Assembly (NCBI RefSeq): GCF_002929555.1
Contig: NZ_PJJP01000039.1
Coordinates: 310,001 to 374,000, forward strand
Source: Cryobacterium sp. N22
GTDB taxonomy: Bacteria > Actinomycetota > Actinomycetes > Actinomycetales > Microbacteriaceae
Reading direction: 5' to 3'
Length of the DNA stretch: 64,000 bases
This document shows positions 43,673 to 51,738 of the stretch, in pieces. A program made the position numbers and the translations under genes. The notes below the pieces were generated by a model, which did no database searches, had not been told where the DNA came from, and was given only the letters and a program-made list of their open reading frames with translations. Position 1 is the first letter of the stretch. Every line of letters starts with the position of its first letter.

Positions 43673-44453
43673 AATGCCACGTCCCCGCCAGTACGGCCGC
43701 GGTGATCGCCGCGGCGGCGATGACCGCCCCGAGGATCACGACCAGGATGTCGCGCACGCCGAAGACCGACTCCCGGGCCCAGGTGCGCGGTACGTCGCTG
43801 CCGAACCCCCGGGCCTCCATGGCCGTGGCGAGTTTGCTGCCGCGTCGCACCGAGAGAACCAGCAGAGCGAACGCGAGCCCGCCGAACCGGCGTGCCCGGC
43901 TGCGGAGACCGCCGCCGTCGCCCACCCCGCGGGCGCGCCTGGCGAGGGCGAGGGAGTGCCAATCGTCGATGAACATGCCCACCAGGCGCAGTCCGGCCAG
44001 GGCGCCGAGCACAAACCGGGCCGGCAGGCGCAGCACCTGCGCGAGGCCGTCGCCGAGGTCGGTGGGGTCGGTGGTGGCCAACAACACGATCCCAGGGATG
44101 CCGATGGCCAGGATCCGCAACCCGATAGCGAGGGCCAGCGACACCGACCCCTCCGTCACGTTCGCGATGCCGGCGCTGAACAGCTCGGCGCCGGAGTCCT
44201 TGCCGTAGAGCACCGTGGTGAGCACGGCGAAGGGAACGGCAATCCACACCGGCGCGGTGCGCAGCCAGAACTGGCGGGCGCTCAGCCCGCACCAGGCCAG
44301 CAGCACGGCCTCGAGCGCGAGGGCGACCGCGGCCGAGACCCAGTCGATGGACAGCATCAGGGCGCCGCTGATCAGCAGCGCCACGGCAAGCTTGGCGACA
44401 GGGTTCACCCTGGCGATCGCGCTGGGCCGGATCTCCGGCGTCATCAGGCTCAC
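43659..44453 (-). CDS. ecfT: ECF transporter transmembrane subunit EcfT
   Basis: 264 aa. CbiQ-type permease with five to six hydrophobic segments. The coupling motif shows Ala-Arg-Gly: LARRARGVGDGG (first) and MEARGFGSDVPR (second), which dock on the ATPase pair. It would couple ATP hydrolysis to the S component YkoE. It begins 4 bases inside the ATPase gene's end (ATGA-type overlap). Confidence 0.9.
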   Translation of the reverse strand: MSLMTPEIRPSAIARVNPVAKLAVALLISGALMLSIDWVSAAVALALEAVLLAWCGLSARQFWLRTAPVWIAVPFAVLTTVLYGKDSGAELFSAGIANVTEGSVSLALAIGLRILAIGIPGIVLLATTDPTDLGDGLAQVLRLPARFVLGALAGLRLVGMFIDDWHSLALARRARGVGDGGGLRSRARRFGGLAFALLVLSVRRGSKLATAMEARGFGSDVPRTWARESVFGVRDILVVILGAVIAAAAITAAVLAGTWHFVLA

Positions 44454-45997
44454 GACGCGTCCGTTCCGGCGGACGCGCGCAGCCCGGCGGTGACACGGCT
44501 CGTGGTCACACAGTGGCCGGTCGCCGGTCCGGTCGACGGCACCAGGCTGAGGCGCGCATCGGCCAGCGCGGTCACGAACTGCTCGTCGTGAGTGACGGCC
44601 AGCACGGCGGTGCCGGTGTCCAGCAACTCGGCGAGCAGGCGCACCAGCTCGGCCCAGGTGCGGGAATCCTGCCCGAAGGTGGGTTCGTCGAGCACGAGCA
44701 GCCGGGGCCGGGTGGCCAGCACCGTCGCCACGGACAGCCGGCGCTTCTCGCCGCCCGACAGGGTGAACGGGTTCGCGTCGGCGAGGTGATCCAGCCGCAA
44801 CCGGTGCAGCAGCTCGTCCACCCGCTCCGTTTGCTCGGCCCCGCCCAGCCCGAGGGCGCGGGGGCCGATGGCGAGCTCGTTCCGCACGGTCCCGGCGAGG
44901 AACTGGTGCTCAGGGTCCTGGAAGACAGTGCCGATGCGCGCGAGCAGGTCGCGGGAGCGCCAGGCGTGTGGGGCGGACCCGAGGCCGCCGGCCAGCGCAT
45001 CCGCAGCGGCCAGTCGCCCGCCCGCGGGGGCGAGAAGCCCGGCCAGGGTGAGCGCCAGGGTCGACTTGCCGGTGCCGTTGGGTCCGGTGATGGCGGTGGC
45101 CGTGCCGGCCTGCACGGCGAGGTTGAGGCCGTGTGCGACGACGACGGCCCGTTTGCGGGCGAACGGCACCCGCCCGACGGCGAGATCGTCGGCACTGAGC
45201 AGGACCTCCGCGCCGGGGTCGTGGGAGCCGCCGCGCCGGTCGGGCATCGAGGGCGGGAACCGCGGAATCCAGACCCCCGCGGCGGCGAGCCGCTCGCCCT
45301 CGGCGCTGAGCACGCTGTCGGTGGGTCCGTCGGCGAGGATCCCGCCGGCCGGGTCGAGCACCACGATGCGGTCAACGACGTGCTGCCAGACCGCGACGCG
45401 GTGCTCGATCACGATAAGGGTCGCGCCGGAGGCCTCGACCGAGCGCAGTACGGCGTCACGCACCTCGACCACCCCCTCGGGATCGAGGTTGGCGGTGGGT
45501 TCGTCGAGCAGCACCAGGCCCGGTCGCATGGCGAGCACCCCGGCCAGGGCCAGGCGTTGCTTCTGGCCGCCGCTGAGCGCGCTCGTCGGGTGTCGCAGGG
45601 GCAGGTCCAGGCCCACGTCGGCGAGGGCCTGGCCGACCCGCGGCCAGATTTCGGCGCGCGGAACGGCGAGGTTCTCACAGCCGAAGGCGACGTCGTCGCC
45701 CACCCTGGCGAGCACGACCTGGGAGTCCGGGTCTTGCAGCACGAGGCCCACCCGGCCGCGGGCCTCGCTGGGCCGGCGGCCGTCGACGAGGAGTTCGCCG
45801 GTCTCGTCGCCGTCCTCGTCGTCGCCGAGCACGCCGGCGAGGGCATGCATCAGCGTGCTCTTGCCGGCGCCGCTGGGCCCGAGGACGAGCACCCGCTCCC
45901 CCGGGCGGATGTCGAGGTCAAGCCCGGAGACTGCGGGGCGGGCCCGGCCGGCGTGCCGCCAGCCCCAGCCGGACGCCGTGACCCTGGCGCCGGTCAC
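44450..45997 (-). CDS. ECF transporter ATPase, fused double domain (YkoD-like)
   Basis: 515 aa, two ABC domains in one chain. Domain 1: LGPSGAGKSTLMHAL, LSGGQKQRLALAG, LVLLDEPTANLD. Domain 2: GPNGTGKSTLAL, LSGGEKRRLSVAT, LLVLDEPTFGQD. The open frame continues upstream, but GTG at 45997 overlaps the ykoE stop (GTGA), a typical start. The fused EcfA/A' layout is the YkoD type for thiamine/HMP uptake. Confidence 0.92.
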   Translation of the reverse strand: MTGARVTASGWGWRHAGRARPAVSGLDLDIRPGERVLVLGPSGAGKSTLMHALAGVLGDDEDGDETGELLVDGRRPSEARGRVGLVLQDPDSQVVLARVGDDVAFGCENLAVPRAEIWPRVGQALADVGLDLPLRHPTSALSGGQKQRLALAGVLAMRPGLVLLDEPTANLDPEGVVEVRDAVLRSVEASGATLIVIEHRVAVWQHVVDRIVVLDPAGGILADGPTDSVLSAEGERLAAAGVWIPRFPPSMPDRRGGSHDPGAEVLLSADDLAVGRVPFARKRAVVVAHGLNLAVQAGTATAITGPNGTGKSTLALTLAGLLAPAGGRLAAADALAGGLGSAPHAWRSRDLLARIGTVFQDPEHQFLAGTVRNELAIGPRALGLGGAEQTERVDELLHRLRLDHLADANPFTLSGGEKRRLSVATVLATRPRLLVLDEPTFGQDSRTWAELVRLLAELLDTGTAVLAVTHDEQFVTALADARLSLVPSTGPATGHCVTTSRVTAGLRASAGTDAS

Positions 45998-46662
45998 TGG
46001 GCGGGCTGGCTGACTGCCCGGTCGGTCGGGCCCGATTCGCGGCCGGCGGCGAACCGGCTGAGCGCACCGGTGCGTGCGAGCCCGCGCACCGCCAGCCAGG
46101 ACAGCAGCCCGGCGAGCACGGTGCCGGAGACGACGGCGGAGACGAAGTAGACGGCCTTGTAGCCGATGTCGAGGGCCGCGTAGCTCGTGAAGGTGGTGTC
46201 GAGCAGGCCGACCGCGACGCCGGCGCCGGCGCCGGCCAGGAGGGCGACGCCGAGACGCCAGTTGGCGTAGAAGAACAGTGCCAGCACGATCTCCGCGCCC
46301 AGGCCCTCGACAACGCCCCAGATCAGCGTGGAGAAGCCCCACTGGGTGCCGATGAGCATCGACACGACGGCGGCGACGACCTCGGTGTAGACGGCCGCAC
46401 CGGGTTTGCGGATGATGAGTCCGCCGAGCACGCCGGCGAAGAGCCAGCCGCCGGCCAGGAGTCCTTCAAGCCCGGGGGTGAAGGCCAGCAGGGCGCTGAG
46501 CGGCGACCAGGCCAGGCCCCACGCCCAGAAGATCACGCCGCTGGCGACGCCGATGACGCTGGCCACGACGATGTCGACGACCCTCCATTTCAGCACCCGC
46601 GGTTTACGCGACGCGGACGGGGTCGGAGTGTTGGTGGACAGGGTGTTGATTGATGCGTGCAC
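45994..46662 (-). CDS. ykoE: ECF transporter S component, YkoE family (thiamine/HMP)
   Basis: 222 aa, five to six hydrophobic helices. WRVVDIVVASVIGVASGVIF, GGWLFAGVLGGLIIRKPGAA and EVVAAVVSMLIGTQWGF (substrate pocket) match the YkoE group of thiamine-related S components. GTG start with AAAGGG upstream. First gene after the TPP riboswitch, which supports thiamine or hydroxymethylpyrimidine as substrate. Operon: ykoE-ecfA-ecfT-kinase. Confidence 0.93.
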   Translation of the reverse strand: MHASINTLSTNTPTPSASRKPRVLKWRVVDIVVASVIGVASGVIFWAWGLAWSPLSALLAFTPGLEGLLAGGWLFAGVLGGLIIRKPGAAVYTEVVAAVVSMLIGTQWGFSTLIWGVVEGLGAEIVLALFFYANWRLGVALLAGAGAGVAVGLLDTTFTSYAALDIGYKAVYFVSAVVSGTVLAGLLSWLAVRGLARTGALSRFAAGRESGPTDRAVSQPAQ

Positions 46663-46694
46663 TGTACGTGCCCTTTCCGTAGAGGAATACTGGG

Positions 46695-46796
46695 CACGGG
46701 ATTGAGAAGCCTCCCTGCGCTGGCATGATCCAGATCAGGTTCGACGGTCGAAGCTGAAGTAGCTTCCTCTCAGCCCGGTTCACCGGACTCCCGTGT
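46695..46796 (-). promoter_or_regulatory. TPP riboswitch (THI element)
   Basis: On the minus strand: P1 stem CACGGGA/TCCCGTG; the conserved CTGAGAGGAAG (J3-2 region) and GAACCTGATCTGGATCATGCC with the pyrimidine-sensing turn; CGCAGGGAGG at the 3' side. The order and spacing fit a TPP riboswitch ~30 bases ahead of the ykoE start. When TPP is high it should reduce translation or transcription of the transporter operon. Confidence 0.95.
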
Positions 46797-46864
46797 TCAG
46801 CTTCGAGTATAGAACTCCTGGGCCCCATCCGGGCACTGTGAGTCGCCGCGCGACGTTTCTCCAC

Positions 46865-47412
46865 CCACCCGCTGATCGAGCCTGTCGAGATCCCGCGAGC
46901 CGCACGCGTTGGAAGACCCTGTCACCAGGTCTCGACAAGCTCGACCAACGAGGCGGGAACCGAGCGCAGGGCCGGTCGCCTCGGCGCACGAGGAGCTCGA
47001 CCCCGTCCGCTGATCGAGCCTGTCGAGATCCCGCGAGCCGCACGCGTTGGGAGACCCGGTCACCGGGTCTCGACAAGCTCGACCAACGAGGCGGGAACCG
47101 ACCGCAGGACGGGTCACCTCGGCGCACGAGGAGCTCGCCCCGTCCGCTGATCGAGCCTGTCGAGATCCCGCGAGCCGGACTCGTCAATGAGGACCGGTCA
47201 CCAGGTCTCGACAAGCTCGACCGACGAGGCGGGAACCGAGCGCAGGGCCGGTCACCGGCCTCGAGGAACTCGACCCATCCGCTGATCGAGCCTGTCGAGA
47301 TCCCGCGACCCGGACTCGTTGACGAGGACCGGTCACCAGGTCTCGACAAGCTCGACCGACGAGGCGGGAAGCTACTGCAGGGCGGGCCGCCTGGGCGCGA
47401 GGAGCCCGACCA
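46865..47412. repeat. Four tandem ~136-bp repeats (dyad element of the 8.1-kb type)
   Basis: Units begin (CTGATCGAGCCTGTCGAGA) at 46872, 47010, 47147 and 47282, period 135-138 bases. Each has a left arm TGATCGAGCCTGTCGAGATC, a variable ~45-base middle and a right arm GGTCTCGACAAGCTCGAC, then GAGGCGGGAAC. Later copies differ at scattered bases. It fills the gap between gerW (3' side) and the TPP riboswitch. Long frames crossing it are non-coding. Confidence 0.85.
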
Positions 47413-47419
47413 GCGACTG

Positions 47420-47746
47420 CTAGCGCTTGAGGGCGCGGATGATGCGGGCGATGGCCTTGCCGGATACCCAGACGAAGGGGATGCCCACGGCGAGCAGCGA
47501 GATCACGTTCGGCTCGAAGCGGGCCGCGCCGCCGGACTTCACGTAGGCGCCGATCGGGATGGCCATACCGCCGCCGCCACCGCCGGCCGCCGCGGATTCG
47601 TCGCCTTCGCCCCCACCGCCGAAGCCGTACTGCACCAGGGCGACGGGAACGATGGTGACGCCCTCGATTTGCACGGGGTCTCCGTAGGCCGACCGGACGC
47701 CGATGGATCGAGCGTTTTCTGCGAGCTTCAAGGCGAGATTAGTCAT
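47420..47746 (-). CDS. GerW/YtfJ-family protein
   Basis: 108 aa. NARSIGVRSAYGDPVQIEGV, TIVPVALVQYGFGGGG, then a Gly-rich loop (SAAAGGGGGGMAIPIGAYV) and ALVGIPFVW-like LAVGIPFVWVSGKAI. This is the GerW/YtfJ spore-protein family, present also in non-sporulating actinobacteria, where the role is unknown. No signal peptide. dinB starts upstream 9 bases from its start, so they are likely co-transcribed. Confidence 0.85.
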   Translation of the reverse strand: MTNLALKLAENARSIGVRSAYGDPVQIEGVTIVPVALVQYGFGGGGEGDESAAAGGGGGGMAIPIGAYVKSGGAARFEPNVISLLAVGIPFVWVSGKAIARIIRALKR

Positions 47747-47755
47747 GGTGTGAGG

Positions 47756-49039
47756 CTACTCCCCCTCCCTCTTCGGTGTCCCGGCGTTCGGCGTTCCGAA
47801 CGGATGCACGTCCCGCTTCGGCGCGCTCCCGCCGCCCAGCTGCGAGGCCGGCCGCACGATCCCCCGGCCGAACCGGGCGGTGACGGTGTCCACGGCCAGC
47901 TCGGCCTCCCGCCAGTCGTCGTCATCGTCCCACAGGCCCATTCCGGCGCCGTCGCCGGTGCCGAGTTGCTCGGCCCGCACCCCGATGAGGCGCACCCGGA
48001 TGCCGCGGGCCGCGAGCACGTCGAAGCTCGCGGCGACTTCCTCGTAGATCCGTCGTCCCACGTTGGTGGGCTCGGCCAGGGTGCGGGACCGGGTCACCGT
48101 GCTGAAATCGGCGTAGCGCAGCTTCAGCACCACGGTGCGTGCGACGAGGCCGTTGCCGCGCAGCTTGGCGGCCACCGCATCCGCTTGGCGGAGGAGTTCG
48201 CTGCGCAACCGAGCGATATCAGTGACATCGTGTTCGAAGGTGACCTCGTGGCCGACGCTCTTCTCCTCGCGCTCGAGGTTGATCGTGCGCGGGTCGATGC
48301 CCCAGGACAGGTCGTGCAGTTTCTGCGCGGTGGCGACGCCCACGGCGCGCTGCAACATCTCGCGGGGGGCGTGGGCGATGTCGCTCACGTGCCGCAGACC
48401 GAGCCCGAGCAGCGCCTGTTCGGTGGTGGCTCCCACTCCCCAGAGGGCGCCGACGGGCAGCGGATGCAGAAATGCGATGGTGTCTTCCGCGGGGATCACC
48501 AGCAGCCCGTCGGGCTTGGCTCGTCCGGAGGCCAGCTTCGCCACGAACTTGGTCGACGCGGCACCGACCGAGCAGGTGAGCCCGGTCTCGGCGAACACGC
48601 GCGCGCGGATCTTCTGCCCGATCTCGGCCGGGGAGCCGTGCACGCGTCGGGCGCCCGCGACATCCAGGAACGCCTCATCGATGCTGAGCGGTTCGACCAT
48701 CGGTGTCATATCGGTGAAGATGCCCATCACCTGGCGGGACACCTCCACGTACCGGCCCATGTGCGGCTCGAGCACGATGGCTGCCGGGCAGCGGCGCAGG
48801 GCGATGGCCATCGGCATGGCCGAATTGACCCCGTACTTGCGGGCGACGTAGTTGGCCGCAGTCACCACGGACCGGCCTGAGCGGTGGCCGATGACGACGG
48901 GCAGGTGCACGAGTTCGGGGTGGTCGAGCAGTTCGACGGACGCGAAGAACGCGTCCATGTCGATGTGCAGCATGGTGGCGGTGCTGTCGTCGACGTCGAC
49001 GCCGGTGGTCTGCCGGTCGCTGCCATCCTGCCTGCTCAT
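47756..49039 (-). CDS. dinB: DNA polymerase IV (Y-family)
   Basis: 427 aa. Error-prone translesion polymerase. DMDAFFASVELLDHPEL, PLSIDEAFLDV (metal-binding acidic residues) and GLTCSVGAASTKFVAKLASG are present, with GVGATTEQALLGLG as the helix-hairpin region. The C-terminal little finger follows, with an acidic WDDDDDW near the end. ATG 49039 (MSRQDGS) has a weak Shine-Dalgarno; a start four codons earlier is possible. A LexA-like dyad lies ~40 bases upstream. Confidence 0.95.
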   Translation of the reverse strand: MSRQDGSDRQTTGVDVDDSTATMLHIDMDAFFASVELLDHPELVHLPVVIGHRSGRSVVTAANYVARKYGVNSAMPMAIALRRCPAAIVLEPHMGRYVEVSRQVMGIFTDMTPMVEPLSIDEAFLDVAGARRVHGSPAEIGQKIRARVFAETGLTCSVGAASTKFVAKLASGRAKPDGLLVIPAEDTIAFLHPLPVGALWGVGATTEQALLGLGLRHVSDIAHAPREMLQRAVGVATAQKLHDLSWGIDPRTINLEREEKSVGHEVTFEHDVTDIARLRSELLRQADAVAAKLRGNGLVARTVVLKLRYADFSTVTRSRTLAEPTNVGRRIYEEVAASFDVLAARGIRVRLIGVRAEQLGTGDGAGMGLWDDDDDWREAELAVDTVTARFGRGIVRPASQLGGGSAPKRDVHPFGTPNAGTPKREGE

Positions 49040-49077
49040 GCCGCACCACACCTTTCCGATGCCCCGGCCGGAATCAA

Positions 49078-49095
49078 CTCGAAGCTACCTTCGAG
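49078..49095 (-). promoter_or_regulatory. Candidate LexA-like operator upstream of dinB
   Basis: CTCGAAG-CTAC-CTTCGAG, a perfect 7-bp dyad with a 4-base spacer, lies 39 bases before the dinB start. It resembles actinobacterial SOS boxes (TCGAAC-N4-GTTCGA) but has G instead of C at the inner position on both sides. Confidence 0.4.
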
Positions 49096-49124
49096 AGTAC
49101 AGGCTCGACGCGGCCGGCGGTCGG

Positions 49125-49745
49125 CTAGAAGCCGCCGAAGTCACCGCCACCGAAGTCGCCGCCACCGCCGAAATCGCCGAAACCGCCGGAGTCGCCGCCG
49201 AAGTCACTGCCGGAGTCCGCCGTGGTCTCGGTGCCCGAGTCTGTGCCCGAGTCGGTGCCGGTGTCGCCGGACTCGCCCGACGCATCCGCCCCGCCGCCCA
49301 TATCGGGCAGGAACGCGCTCACCAGAGCCGAGCCGACGACGTAGCCCGCGACGGTGCCGAGCAGGGAGGCGCCGAGCATGCTGCCGAAGCCGGGGCCCTG
49401 CCGGCCGCCGGCCGCATCGCCGCCGAAGGCCCGGTCCAGGGTGCCCGGCTGGCGGAGTTCGGCCCGGGTGGCGGACTTGGCCAGAGTGGCCGGTTCGGCG
49501 TTGGCCGGGCGCTCACCCTCCATCGCGTTCTCGGTCAACTGTTGGAACAGCAGGTCGCGCTGCTCGTCGGTGAGCTTGCTGAACGCTTCGGTGTGCACCT
49601 GCTCAATGGTCTCCGGCGGTGCGGTGCGCAGCAGGTACCTGTAGCGCTCGACGGCGATCTCGTCGTCGGTGCGCTGCGGGGCCGCCGCGGCGCGCGGCGG
49701 CTCCGGCTGTTCGGGTCGGCCCAGGAGGCGATCGAGGAATCCCAT
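49125..49745 (-). CDS. Hypothetical protein with Gly/Asp/Phe-rich tail
   Basis: 206 aa from ATG 49745 (MGFLDRLLG). The first ~110 residues form a helical cytoplasmic domain with YRYLLRTAPPETIEQVH and FSKLTDEQRDLLFQQL. A hydrophobic hairpin (ASLLGTVAGYVVGSALVSAFL) follows, then ~60 residues of Gly/Asp/Ser/Thr ending in GFGDFGGGGDFGGGDFGGF. Such proteins are frequent in Microbacteriaceae, sometimes mis-annotated as ATPases. Function unknown. Confidence 0.75.
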   Translation of the reverse strand: MGFLDRLLGRPEQPEPPRAAAAPQRTDDEIAVERYRYLLRTAPPETIEQVHTEAFSKLTDEQRDLLFQQLTENAMEGERPANAEPATLAKSATRAELRQPGTLDRAFGGDAAGGRQGPGFGSMLGASLLGTVAGYVVGSALVSAFLPDMGGGADASGESGDTGTDSGTDSGTETTADSGSDFGGDSGGFGDFGGGGDFGGGDFGGF

Positions 49746-49773
49746 GAGTCTGCTCCTTCGCTTTGGTTTCAGC

Positions 49774-50808
49774 CTAAGCGGCACCAGTCCGAACCGACAG
49801 GACCGCGGCCAGCGACTCCAGCGCTTTCACAGGGTCAGGACCGGCCGGGATCAGGACGACACTCGTGGCCCCGGCGGCGTGCAGCTCGTCGATGCGCCGG
49901 CGAGCGGACGCGGCGGTGCCGACCACCGCCAGCTGGTCGACCCAGTTCTCCGGCAGCGCCGCCGCGAAGTCCGCTCGGCTGCCACTGTCCGAGCGGAGTG
50001 CGGCGAATTCCTCCGCGAACGGCAGCACCCTGATGTGCGGGGCCCAATCGGGGTCACCGATCCACTCGAGCGCCGGGCGCACCAGGTCCCGGGCCACGGC
50101 GGGGTCCTCGTCGACGGCGGCCGCGTTGTAGGCCACGACGTGCCGGCGGCCCAACGGTGGGCGCAGGTCGGGGAACCCGAAGCCCTCGGGCGGAGCGTCG
50201 CGGCCGGCGTCGAGCGTGGTGATCGCCGCCGCGAGGTATTCGGGCGTTACAGGCTCGGCCAACACCACCCCGTCGGCGCAGGCACCGGCCAGCGAGAGGG
50301 ACTTCGGTCCGCGCACGCCCGCCAGGATCGGCGGCACCGTGGACGGCACGCCGGCCAGGGCCACGGCATCCGCCTGCGCGTAGCGGCCCGCTGCGGTGGC
50401 GGTCGCACCGCGCAGCAGGGCGCGCATGAGGTCGATGTTCTCGGCGAGCATGGCCAGCGGGCTGGCCGGCCAGCTGCCGGTCTGCCGCATCCACCCGGGC
50501 ATGCCGTGCCCGATGCCCACCTGCAGCCGGCCGGGGAAGAGCTCGGCGAGGGTCGCGATCTCGAGGGTTGCGAAGCCGGGGTTGCGTGCCGCGGCGGGCA
50601 GGATCCCGATTCCCACGACGATGGTCGTGGTGGCGGCGAGCACCACCGCGGCCTGCGCGATGCCGCCGCGGAAGAAGCAGTCCTCCACTACCCAGATCTC
50701 ATCGAAACCCAGCTCCTCGGCGCGGCGGGCGTAGGCCACGAACTGCGCAGCGGGCAGGTCCCGCGGCAGCATGACGGCAATGGCGCCCGGGGAACTGGAA
50801 GCTGGCAC
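49774..50808 (-). CDS. LLM-class flavin-dependent oxidoreductase
   Basis: 344 aa, GTG start. The luciferase-like fold: AYARRAEELGFDEIWVVEDCF, LAATTTIVVGIGILP, ARNPGFATLEIATLAELFPG and GRLQVGIGHGMPGWMRQ. ADGVVLAEPVTPEYL and TSVVLIPAGPDPV complete the TIM barrel. Uses reduced flavin (F420H2 or FMNH2); substrate unknown. A long upstream open frame is non-coding; GTG has GAGG nearby. Divergent from the TIGR03086 gene. Confidence 0.88.
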   Translation of the reverse strand: MPASSSPGAIAVMLPRDLPAAQFVAYARRAEELGFDEIWVVEDCFFRGGIAQAAVVLAATTTIVVGIGILPAAARNPGFATLEIATLAELFPGRLQVGIGHGMPGWMRQTGSWPASPLAMLAENIDLMRALLRGATATAAGRYAQADAVALAGVPSTVPPILAGVRGPKSLSLAGACADGVVLAEPVTPEYLAAAITTLDAGRDAPPEGFGFPDLRPPLGRRHVVAYNAAAVDEDPAVARDLVRPALEWIGDPDWAPHIRVLPFAEEFAALRSDSGSRADFAAALPENWVDQLAVVGTAASARRRIDELHAAGATSVVLIPAGPDPVKALESLAAVLSVRTGAA

Positions 50809-50999
50809 GGTGACCTCGTTTCGGTAGGGCCGAGGGCACAGCCCGGCGGCGTTCTCTGTCGAACCTAGCTTCTCGGGGGGAATTCCCGCCGCTGATTTTC
50901 CCGCGGACCGGAATGCCGATGGGCACATTGTCGTTGCACCCAGCACGGACTTTCCCGTCTGGGCGGATGCCGCATGACAATCAACGAAGTGAGCCCACT

Positions 51000-51635
51000 G
51001 TGCCTGAAACCACTGCGCCTGAAACAACAAGGCCTGCCACCACCGCCGCCGAAACCACCGACACCAGCGCCGCCCCGGCGTTTGACTGGTACACCCTGCA
51101 GAAGCAGGCCCACCGTGAATTCGGCCGGCGCATTGCCGCCGTCGACGACTGGAACGCCCCGACCCCCGACAAGGAGTGGACCGTCGGCGATCTGGTGCGC
51201 CACGTCGTTCAGGAGCAGCAGTGGATCCCACCGCTGCTGGCCGGACTGACCCTCGAGCAGGCCCGGCGCCGCGTCGACCCGCTCGGCGACGACCTCGCTG
51301 CCGAATGGCACACGCACTCCTCGCTGGCCACCGCGGCCTGGCAGTCTGCTTCGGCGGATGCCTCGGTGCAGCTCTCCTACGACACCGTCACGGTGCTGGA
51401 CTACCTGCGCGAGCAGGTCTCCGATGTGACGATCCACTCCTGGGACCTGGCGCGTGCCACAGCGGCCGACGAGGTCCTGGACGACGCGCTGATCGAGGCC
51501 GTCTGGACGGTGTTCGAGCCGCAGCGGGACGCGCTGGAGGCCAGCGGCCTGTTCGACTCCCCCGTGCCGATGCCCGAGGATGCGCCGCTGCAGTCCCGTC
51601 TGCTGGCCCTCACCGGCCGCGACGACCGCCGCTGA
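51000..51635 (+). CDS. TIGR03086-family metal-binding protein (DinB/MDMPI-like)
   Basis: 211 aa from GTG 51000 (an upstream ATG at 50967 is possible). Thr/Glu/Pro-rich start, then FGRRIAAVDDWNAPTPDKEW, VGDLVRHVVQEQQW (helix with the metal His) and EQVSDVTIHSWDLARA (second His). This matches the mycothiol-dependent isomerase N-terminal fold. Role: probably a mycothiol- or thiol-linked enzyme, unproven. Downstream hairpin family B copy 2. Confidence 0.85.
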   Translation: MPETTAPETTRPATTAAETTDTSAAPAFDWYTLQKQAHREFGRRIAAVDDWNAPTPDKEWTVGDLVRHVVQEQQWIPPLLAGLTLEQARRRVDPLGDDLAAEWHTHSSLATAAWQSASADASVQLSYDTVTVLDYLREQVSDVTIHSWDLARATAADEVLDDALIEAVWTVFEPQRDALEASGLFDSPVPMPEDAPLQSRLLALTGRDDRR

Positions 51636-51661
51636 CCGACGCCCAGCCAGCCTGCGCGCAC

Positions 51662-51729
51662 CAACTGTGCCCCGTACGGACAAGTGAACCCGGCACACCG
51701 GGGCCATTTGCCCGCACGGGGCACAGTTG
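51662..51729. repeat. Long intergenic hairpin, family B copy 2
   Basis: Arms CAACTGTGCCCCGTACGGAC... and GTGCGGGCAAATGG-type complement (three mismatches), loop AACCCGGCACACCGGGGC. Between the convergent TIGR03086 and Er/VIT1 genes. Confidence 0.8.
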
Positions 51730-51738
51730 TGTGGGCCG

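Noticed and set aside
46865..47412. CRISPR array
   Set aside because: The repeats are ~136 bp with internal dyads, only four units, no cas genes and no 20-50 bp spacer pattern.
46793..48880. A plus-strand frame through the tandem repeats into dinB
   Set aside because: It reads repeat DNA followed by the antisense of dinB; the repeated peptide is only a consequence of the DNA repeats.
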